From the NCBI GenBank assembly GCA_050292445.1, contig JBNKLQ010000320.1, positions 1 to 6,303 on the forward strand: a DNA stretch of 6,303 nucleotides, given 5' to 3'. Source of the stretch: Leptofilum sp050292445 (lineage in GTDB: Bacteria > Chloroflexota > Anaerolineae > Promineifilales > Promineifilaceae). The notes below the pieces were generated by a model, which saw only the letters and a program-made list of their open reading frames with translations, ran no database searches and was not told where the DNA came from. A program made the translations under genes and the position numbers. Positions 1 to 4,856 of the stretch are shown here, in pieces; position 1 is the first letter of the stretch, and each line of letters opens with the position of its first letter.

Positions 1-114
1 CTGGCTACTGTACAGCGCCAGGTTTCACTACCTGCATTTGCCCAACTTTATCAATCGGCCACACTGGTTAATGATCCGGCACTTCACGAACGGCTTCATT
101 CACTTTTGTCATGA
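1..114 (+). CDS. C-terminal end of an unidentified protein (5' truncated)
   Basis: Frame 1 is open from the first base of the window to a TGA at 112-114, giving 37 residues with no start codon in view. The translation (LATVQRQVSLPAF... ending RLHSLLS) alternates hydrophobic and polar residues like an amphipathic helical tail, with no low-complexity stretches. I do not recognise a family. It would run convergently towards the minus-strand operon that ends at 194. An open stretch this short at a window edge can arise by chance, so the call rests on the protein-like composition and on the otherwise empty left edge. Confidence 0.45.
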   Translation: MATVQRQVSLPAFAQLYQSATLVNDPALHERLHSLLS

Positions 115-158
115 GTAGTATTATTGCCGTTCCCAGGCGAACCAATCCGGTTTCTTTT

Positions 159-192
159 CAGATTTAATCTGCGAAATCTGTGTAATCTGCGG
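159..192. repeat. Short tandem 9-bp repeat (AATCTGNGN) with a small palindrome
   Basis: Three adjacent 9-bp units start at 166, 175 and 184, each beginning AATCTG. Just before them CAGATT-T-AATCTG (159-171) forms a perfect 6-bp inverted repeat. The array ends 1 bp before the stop codon of the minus-strand gene at 194. Runs of this 'CGCAGATT' type are, from general experience, dispersed intergenic sequence in many environmental bacteria; I infer the same here. I see no T-tract that would make it a convincing terminator. Confidence 0.6.
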
Positions 193-193
193 A

Positions 194-529
194 TCAATCT
201 TCTGGCCAGTCAGCGCCATCGTAGTAGCGCGTACCGCGATGCCCCTGGCGGGGAATAGGTGAGTCCAGCCGCTCACCAGGGCAGGCTACCATGATAAGCG
301 TGCGCGGACGGCCGGAATTTGGATTTGTGGCCCCGCCGATTAACCCCTTGATTTTGAGGCGACCCACAAGCTGGTTGTTAAAAATGGTGTAAACGTAATC
401 CCCCACATTTAGTTTGGATGGCTTGCCTGCCATGTGAAATTCAAACTCTTTGAGACGGCCGTCGTATAAACTATCTACCCCCTCTTGGCCACGCTTGGCC
501 GGGATGGTTTTGGTAATGCCAAAGCTCAT
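194..529 (-). CDS. Small protein, possible PUA/ASCH-like fold
   Basis: This 111-residue protein has no signal peptide or membrane segment. Residues about 40-66 (KLNVGDYVYTIFNNQLVGRLKI) read like the beta-barrel core of PUA-like domains such as ASCH and EVE, where a 'VGD.VY...N..L.G...I' strand-turn-strand is typical. Those folds usually bind RNA or modified nucleotides. The tail is rich in Gly, Arg and Pro (GRPRTL, IPRQGHRGTRYYDG) and would suit nucleic-acid contact. The start is well supported: AGGAG at 537-541 (minus strand) lies 7 nt before the ATG. The gene follows the J-domain gene by 14 bp on the same strand, so the two are probably co-transcribed. The fold is inferred from pattern only; it could equally be an uncharacterised family. 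Confidence 0.7.
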   Translation of the reverse strand: MSFGITKTIPAKRGQEGVDSLYDGRLKEFEFHMAGKPSKLNVGDYVYTIFNNQLVGRLKIKGLIGGATNPNSGRPRTLIMVACPGERLDSPIPRQGHRGTRYYDGADWPED

Positions 530-536
530 TTTGTTG

Positions 537-543
537 CTCCTCT
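537..543 (-). promoter_or_regulatory. Ribosome binding site of the small PUA-like gene
   Basis: On the minus strand the bases read AGAGGAG, followed by 7 nt and the ATG at 529. The site lies in the 14-bp gap after the upstream gene's stop codon. The downstream gene therefore has its own strong Shine-Dalgarno and need not rely on translational coupling. Confidence 0.75.
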
Positions 544-1362
544 TTAGGCTAAATTTTCAAATTGGCTAAGCTGTGCCTGTAATTGACCAAGCTCCGCCCT
601 TGTGTGTTCAATAATGTGCTGTAAATCTTGTTTGACCGCTTCCCACCAGCTCCTGCCTTCGGCTTCCAGCCGCTGGGCTTTGCGCCACAATTTGGCCACG
701 TTGTCCTGGCGCAAAGCGCGATACTGCTGCTGCACTTTGCGCTGCCGCCGCTGAATCTTGAGCAATTGCTCACGCAGCTTGCGGATTTGCAAATTGTCAA
801 TGGCTTCCAGCTCGGCAACGGCCGTTGGGTCCAGTTCCCCTGCCAAATTGTGCAAAGCGGACACGTCTTGCCGCTCGTAGGCGATGTTGATGGAGGCCAT
901 GATAGCCGTCATATAGGCGCGCTCGGCGCTGCCTGCGGCTAAATCCGGGTGAAAACGGCGGGCCAGCTCACGATAAAGTCGTTTGGCCGCTTCCTTCTCC
1001 TGCTTGGGTGTGGCCAGCTCCGGCAGCACAATCTCGTCGAAATGGCCAGTTTCCGTGGTAAAGTCTTCATCCTCTGCGCTAAAGGGATCGGCCGTTTCTG
1101 GCGGCAAGTTTGTTTCAACTTCTTGCTGATGCAGCTTGAGTTGGGTCAGGCAGCTTTCTCGTTCGGCCCGAAGCGCCAAGGTTTCTTCAATCAAATCACC
1201 TAGTTTGAGCCGGCACTGCATGCGGAAGGCGTTCACCGCTGCCTGTTCCTGGGCCAGCCTGGCTTCGGTGTCTAGCAGCTGCTGCCGCGCCTCGTCAAGA
1301 TCGGCCTCTACCTTTTGGCGCTGTTGCTGGGGATTGGGAACGGCCGTAATCGTTTTGCTCAT
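544..1362 (-). CDS. J-domain (DnaJ-like) co-chaperone flanked by coiled coils
   Basis: The protein has 272 residues from the ATG at 1362. Residues about 10-85 are a Gln/Glu/Leu-rich predicted coiled coil. An acidic linker follows, then a J-like domain at about 119-175. It shows helix II (KEAAKRLYRELARRF), the HPD triad at residues 138-140, and helix III ending in a typical 'IN.AYE..D...L..L' pattern. Residues about 185-272 are a second, Arg/Gln-rich coiled coil. In J-domain proteins HPD stimulates the ATPase of an Hsp70 (DnaK); no Gly/Phe region, zinc finger or substrate-binding domain follows, so it is not DnaJ itself. The coiled coils may give dimerisation or client binding (inference). A TTG at 1366-1368 would add two residues, but neither start has a visible Shine-Dalgarno. 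A repeat lies just upstream and a PUA-like gene just downstream. Confidence 0.88.
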   Translation of the reverse strand: MSKTITAVPNPQQQRQKVEADLDEARQQLLDTEARLAQEQAAVNAFRMQCRLKLGDLIEETLALRAERESCLTQLKLHQQEVETNLPPETADPFSAEDEDFTTETGHFDEIVLPELATPKQEKEAAKRLYRELARRFHPDLAAGSAERAYMTAIMASINIAYERQDVSALHNLAGELDPTAVAELEAIDNLQIRKLREQLLKIQRRQRKVQQQYRALRQDNVAKLWRKAQRLEAEGRSWWEAVKQDLQHIIEHTRAELGQLQAQLSQFENLA

Positions 1363-1374
1363 AATCAAGAAAAA

Positions 1375-1442
1375 GCCACAGAGAAGAAAGAGAGGGAAGA
1401 GAAACAGGAATTAAACTCAAAAATCTCTGTGAACTCTGCGGC
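1375..1442. repeat. Imperfect inverted repeat (MITE-like or leader hairpin)
   Basis: The left arm (1375-1393, GCCACAGAGAAGAAAGAGA) and the reverse complement of the right arm (1424-1442, GCCGCAGAGTTCACAGAGA) match at 14 or more of 19 positions. The outer 9 bp pair with a single G-U and the inner AGAGA/TCTCT pair perfectly; about 30 bases separate the arms. 'CACAGAGA...TCTCTGTG' arms of this type are common dispersed intergenic elements (general experience; I cannot run a genome search here). On the minus strand the hairpin is followed by TTTTT and then, 7 nt later, by the J-domain ATG. Confidence 0.6.
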
Positions 1443-1474
1443 AGATATTTGGATAGGATCTCAATTCGACTTTA

Positions 1475-1503
1475 AGTATATGTCAGTTAGGCGACGGCTT
1501 CAA
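1475..1503 (-). promoter_or_regulatory. Candidate promoter of the J-domain/PUA-like operon
   Basis: Read on the minus strand, TTGAAG (1498-1503, 4 of 6 to the -35 consensus) is separated by exactly 17 nt from TATACT (1475-1480, 5 of 6 to the -10 consensus). Transcription would begin near 1468, giving a leader of about 105 nt that contains the whole inverted repeat. This is based on sequence match to sigma-70-type promoters only. Confidence 0.45.
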
Positions 1504-1638
1504 TCTGACCACATCATTATGATTTTATTAAGGTGTGGCGCAAATTGTATATTTTCTCCTGTACAGCGCGTCTGTTAGTTAGTGAAGACGCCACAGATTT
1601 TAATTGAACTCTTCACGTAACGGCCGTGTAAAAAAAGG

Positions 1639-1644
1639 TATACT
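1639..1644 (+). promoter_or_regulatory. Candidate -10 box of the cyclase gene
   Basis: TATACT lies 9 nt before the ATG at 1654 and follows an A-rich run (1631-1636). With usual spacing the transcript would start near 1651, leaving almost no leader. No good -35 is found at 16-18 nt; TTCACG (1612-1617) would need a 21-nt spacer. An alternative view is that AAGG (1635-1638) is a distant Shine-Dalgarno and the promoter lies further upstream. Confidence 0.3.
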
Positions 1645-1653
1645 AAAACAATC

Positions 1654-3534
1654 ATGCAAGAAAACAACCCGAAAGACGGCCGTCTCTACTACCGGTGGGA
1701 ATGGCAGCTACAATCTGACCCAGAAGCATTTTGGCCCTTTTTTGCCGATACCAATCGCGTTAATCGCGATACGGGCATTTTCCCTGTGGATGAACTGCCG
1801 CTGCAAGGCGATGAAGTGGGGAACGGCCGTCGCCGCCTGAAGTTTCGCCTCCCTCTGCCTATTACCTGGGTAGAAGATCCGTTTGAGTGGGTGGCTCCCT
1901 ACACCTATGGCGTGCTGCGCCAGTATGAAAACGGTCCACTGCGCGCCATGCGTGTGCTGGCTCAAATGACGCCGAATCCTGAAGGCGGGTCTACGCTTGT
2001 ATATGAAACGTGGCTTGAGCCACGCAATGTAATTGGCCGCCTCGCTGCGCCTATTGCCTTGGGCCTGATTGCTCCGCGTCGCTTTAACAAAGCGGTGCAG
2101 ACATATGACAAAGTGGCGGCTATTGCTGCTCCGCCCGAATTGCTACAACGGCCGTATCGCTTAGTACCTGGTGCTGAAGGCCGCATGAACGCCATGGCTG
2201 ATCAATTATTGGCGCAAGGCGCACCGGAAACATTGGTTGCTCGGTTATTGCAAGAGATTAAGCAGGCGGATGATTTGGTGCTGGCCCATTTACGGCCGTA
2301 TGCCCTGGCTGACCGTTGGGGCGTGCCGCGCCGCAATGTTTTGGAATTGGCACTCATGGCTACCCGCGTGGGACTGCTCGATTTCCAGTGGGAAGTGCTG
2401 TGCCCCTTGTGCCGGGGCGCTTCTGACCGCGTCCACAACCACCTCTCTGAGATGGCCACAAATGTGCATTGCCCAACTTGCAATATCGATTTTAAGGCTG
2501 ATACCGAGCACTCAATTGAGCTGACCTTCGCCCCCAATCCCTCCATTCGTCCGGTGGAGCGGACCGAATTTTGTGTGGCCGGGCCGCAGCAAACGCCTCA
2601 TGTGGCCGTGCAGCTGCTGCTGTCGCCGGGAGAAAAACAGACGATTAGACCTCAGTTTAGCCTGGGCCGCTATCGCGCACGGACACCACTTCTTGCGGGC
2701 AGCCGGCAATTCCTGGTGGCTGAACAAGGCGCTGCCGAAACCGATATTTACATGAATGGCCAGCGTTGGGACGCCGAGATTGAAACGTTGGTCGCCCAGG
2801 CCACAATCACATTGCATAACCAAACCGATGACGAACAACTTTTTGTTTTAGAAGAATTGGCCTGGAGCGATCAGGCAATTACCGCTGCGGAGGTAATTTC
2901 TTTGCAGCGCTTCCGGGATTTGTTTGCGCAGGAGACGTTGCAGCCAGGTGAGCAGTTTGCCGTGGGTAGCCTGACGGTGCTATTTACTGACTTGCGTGAC
3001 TCCACGCGCCTCTACCGGGAAATTGGCGACGCACCAGCGTTTGGTCTGGTGCGCAACCATTTTGACGTGCTGCGTGAAGCGATTGATACGGAGGAAGGGG
3101 CCATTGTCAAAACCATTGGTGATGCGGTGATGGCTGTCTTCCGGCGACCGGTGTCTGCCATGCGGGCGATAACTAAATCGCAGCAAATTCTGGCCAATCC
3201 GCCTGACGGGGTACGGCCGTTGCAGCTCAAAGCGGCCATCCATGCCGGTCATTCCATTGCCGTTACCCTCAATGAGCGGCTGGATTATTTTGGCACCAAC
3301 ATCAATATCGCCGCTCGCCTGGAGAAGTTTTCCCAAGGGGATGACATGATCATCTCCGATTTTGTCTACTGCGACCCCGAGGTGCAGGAATTAATCGCCA
3401 ACCCGGAATCCCCCATGCAGGCAACGGCTTTTGAAACCCAGCTCAAAGGGTTCGACGATGAATGTTTTAACCTTTGGCGCATAGTGCCGCGCGTGGCTCA
3501 ATCCACAGCCAACGAGCCCTCAAAACTGGAATAG
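1654..3534 (+). CDS. Class III adenylate cyclase with SRPBCC and zinc-ribbon regions
   Basis: The protein has 626 residues in three parts. Residues about 8-150 resemble an SRPBCC/START-type ligand pocket (Trp/Phe-rich, with the 'DPEAFWPFFADTNRVNR' opening common in that group). Residues about 180-430 carry a CxxC...CxxC zinc ribbon (C250, C253, C273, C276) and a beta-rich segment, matching the DUF5939-type region known in front of bacterial cyclases. Residues about 436-600 are the class III cyclase domain. All catalytic positions are present: metal-binding D446 (FTDLRDST) and D490 (KTIGDAVMA), adenine-selecting K486 and D544 (DYFG), and transition-state N551 and R555 (NIAAR). K486/D544 point to ATP, so the product should be cAMP. 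There are no membrane segments, so it is cytosolic; the N-terminal pocket may sense a hydrophobic ligand (inference). The ATG has no well-placed Shine-Dalgarno. The 3' end overlaps the convergent lipoprotein gene. Confidence 0.92.
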   Translation: MQENNPKDGRLYYRWEWQLQSDPEAFWPFFADTNRVNRDTGIFPVDELPLQGDEVGNGRRRLKFRLPLPITWVEDPFEWVAPYTYGVLRQYENGPLRAMRVLAQMTPNPEGGSTLVYETWLEPRNVIGRLAAPIALGLIAPRRFNKAVQTYDKVAAIAAPPELLQRPYRLVPGAEGRMNAMADQLLAQGAPETLVARLLQEIKQADDLVLAHLRPYALADRWGVPRRNVLELALMATRVGLLDFQWEVLCPLCRGASDRVHNHLSEMATNVHCPTCNIDFKADTEHSIELTFAPNPSIRPVERTEFCVAGPQQTPHVAVQLLLSPGEKQTIRPQFSLGRYRARTPLLAGSRQFLVAEQGAAETDIYMNGQRWDAEIETLVAQATITLHNQTDDEQLFVLEELAWSDQAITAAEVISLQRFRDLFAQETLQPGEQFAVGSLTVLFTDLRDSTRLYREIGDAPAFGLVRNHFDVLREAIDTEEGAIVKTIGDAVMAVFRRPVSAMRAITKSQQILANPPDGVRPLQLKAAIHAGHSIAVTLNERLDYFGTNINIAARLEKFSQGDDMIISDFVYCDPEVQELIANPESPMQATAFETQLKGFDDECFNLWRIVPRVAQSTANEPSKLE

Positions 3535-4727
3535 TAGATTGATGTCGGGCTGGTACTGGTTGGTTGCACATCAAAATAAAGATGGGTGCGGTTTTCGTGG
3601 TAAACGGCCGTTACCAGATAGATATTTGACCACCCTTTATCTGTCAACGTAGAAAGAAATTGATTGTCCTCTGGCCGTGTCCAGTTGATACCATCTTCAC
3701 TTAGCGCAACACCTAACCCATAATCCCGCATTTGCCGATCTGTGTTGAAGTGGGACGATTCGTAGATCATGACCCAACCGTCTGGCGTTTGCATCACGTT
3801 GGCGTCCATCACCCGGTCGTTATCCCAGGCACCGGAGCGCCCCGGCTTAAAAATAGGGTCACTTTCGGCCACGATGGTTGCCGTGGTGGTGGGAATATCA
3901 TATTTGGTCCAGGTGGCCCCATCTTCTGAAAACGCCAGCCCAATCTGCCGATCCCTATCTACCTCAGAATCACCGCGATTGCCGTCATAATACATCGCAT
4001 AGCCATCTTCGGTTTTGGACACGCTGGGGTTGAGCACGGCATGTTCATCCCAGCTGCCTTCGGGACCGGGCAGCAGCACAGGGGCTGGATCGGCCACAAA
4101 GGGACCAAATGGTGAGTCAGCCGTGGCCCGGCCAATTTTGCCTGGACCGGAAAAGTTACCCGTGTCGATGGTATAAAAATAGAGCATCCAGGTGCCATCC
4201 TCCGCCACGACGACCGAGGAAACAAATAAAGAGACACCAGTGTAATCGATGCCCTCACCGGTAAAAATTGGTTCATCAGTCATCCGTGTCCAATTTTCAC
4301 CATCGGGTGAGGTAGCATAACCTACCATCACATGGGCGGGCCAGCCAGAAATGCCGTTGTAAAACATGTGGAACTGGCCCTCATGAAAAATCACAGCGCC
4401 TGGGTCAATGAAAGCAGATTCCCAACTATTGCCGCCTGTGCCCAAAATGAGCTTGTAATCGGCAAACGGGCCTGCTGGGGTGGGTGATGGAGAAGGGGTC
4501 GCCGTTGATGTGGGGCTGGGAATGGGCGTCTGCGTGGGGGGAACGGCCGTATCCGTCGGCTTGGGTGTTGCGGTTGGCTTGGTGGTGGCTGTTGGTGGTA
4601 TGTCGGCAACGGCCGTTGCTGGCTGTGGTGTTGCGGTTGGGGCAACTGCTGCGCTACAAGCTGTTAGCCCTCCCCCCAAGAGAAGCCAGAGGAAGGCCCA
4701 AAAATTGAAGATTTGTTTGCTTTTCAT
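3498..4727 (-). CDS. Lipoprotein with glycosidase-like five-bladed beta-propeller
   Basis: The protein has 409 residues. It begins with a lipoprotein signal peptide: MKSK, a hydrophobic core, and the lipobox LTAC at 21-24, so C24 would be lipidated and the protein held on the outer face of the membrane. Residues about 28-87 are a Thr/Pro/Ala linker with PTATP-type repeats, encoded partly by a 14-bp direct repeat (4564-4577 and 4627-4640). The rest resembles GH43/GH130-like propellers. Evidence includes three S-x-D-G-x-x-W blade motifs (140-146, 267-273, 343-349), a fourth variant SPFGPF (205-210), and 'GSWDEHAVLNPSV' and 'GAWDNDRVMDANV' repeats that resemble each other. It may bind or cleave a glycan, but I cannot assign catalytic residues or a substrate. 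GGAG at 4735-4738 lies 7 nt before the ATG. It is transcribed away from the DinB gene and overlaps the cyclase 3' end by 37 bp. Confidence 0.87.
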   Translation of the reverse strand: MKSKQIFNFWAFLWLLLGGGLTACSAAVAPTATPQPATAVADIPPTATTKPTATPKPTDTAVPPTQTPIPSPTSTATPSPSPTPAGPFADYKLILGTGGNSWESAFIDPGAVIFHEGQFHMFYNGISGWPAHVMVGYATSPDGENWTRMTDEPIFTGEGIDYTGVSLFVSSVVVAEDGTWMLYFYTIDTGNFSGPGKIGRATADSPFGPFVADPAPVLLPGPEGSWDEHAVLNPSVSKTEDGYAMYYDGNRGDSEVDRDRQIGLAFSEDGATWTKYDIPTTTATIVAESDPIFKPGRSGAWDNDRVMDANVMQTPDGWVMIYESSHFNTDRQMRDYGLGVALSEDGINWTRPEDNQFLSTLTDKGWSNIYLVTAVYHENRTHLYFDVQPTSTSPTSIYYSSFEGSLAVD

Positions 4728-4734
4728 GTTTACG

Positions 4735-4738
4735 CTCC
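4735..4738 (-). promoter_or_regulatory. Ribosome binding site of the lipoprotein gene
   Basis: On the minus strand GGAG is followed by 7 nt and the ATG at 4727, the same spacing as at the PUA-like and DinB genes. It supports the start that gives a complete lipoprotein signal peptide. Confidence 0.65.
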
Positions 4739-4828
4739 ATAGAGATAATGACTTCCAGTGGGGGTTGTTAATTAGACGCAGAGCGCGATGATATTTTTAT
4801 TGCCAAGAAGTAAGATTCCCTTTATGCT

Positions 4829-4834
4829 TATACT
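4829..4834 (+). promoter_or_regulatory. Candidate -10 box of the triple-DinB gene
   Basis: TATACT lies 22 nt before the ATG at 4857, which places the likely transcript start near 4841, just ahead of the Shine-Dalgarno. A TG sits 2 nt before the box, close to an extended -10. TTGCCA (4800-4805) resembles a -35 but is 23 nt away, too far for a standard promoter. Confidence 0.35.
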
Positions 4835-4844
4835 GTCGTGTTTT

Positions 4845-4849
4845 AGGAG
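4845..4849 (+). promoter_or_regulatory. Ribosome binding site that decides the DinB gene start
   Basis: AGGAG is followed by 7 nt and ATG at 4857. An in-frame ATG at 4788 would add 23 residues (MIFLLPRSKIPFM...) that do not belong to the DinB fold, has no Shine-Dalgarno and precedes the likely -10 box. The 4857 start is therefore preferred. Confidence 0.8.
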
Positions 4850-4856
4850 TGAGGTA

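Noticed and set aside
628..1203. Open frames on the + strand opposite the J-domain gene (628-942, 949-1203)
   Set aside because: They are antisense shadows. The minus-strand frame has the HPD motif and coiled coils, while these have no recognisable domain and no Shine-Dalgarno.
8..1569. CTGTACAGCGC present at both 8-18 and 1559-1569
   Set aside because: An 11-mer shared by two places is expected several times by chance in a window this size, and the flanks do not match.
1315..1578. Possible small gene in the 1363-1653 intergenic region
   Set aside because: The 87-residue frame runs through the inverted repeat and the candidate promoter, has a basic, low-complexity start (EKKEREEKQ) and no ribosome binding site.
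1582..1616. GTGAAGA/TCTTCAC inverted repeat upstream of the cyclase
   Set aside because: A 7-bp stem with a 21-nt loop is weak and close to chance; there is no T-tract or known operator pattern.
4480..4791. Val/Gly-rich open frame on the + strand over the lipoprotein linker
   Set aside because: It is the reverse reading of the Thr/Pro-rich linker repeats and has no independent support.
4788..4856. Longer N-terminus for the DinB protein from the ATG at 4788
   Set aside because: It lacks a Shine-Dalgarno, would contain the -10 box and the AGGAG site, and adds residues foreign to the DinB fold.
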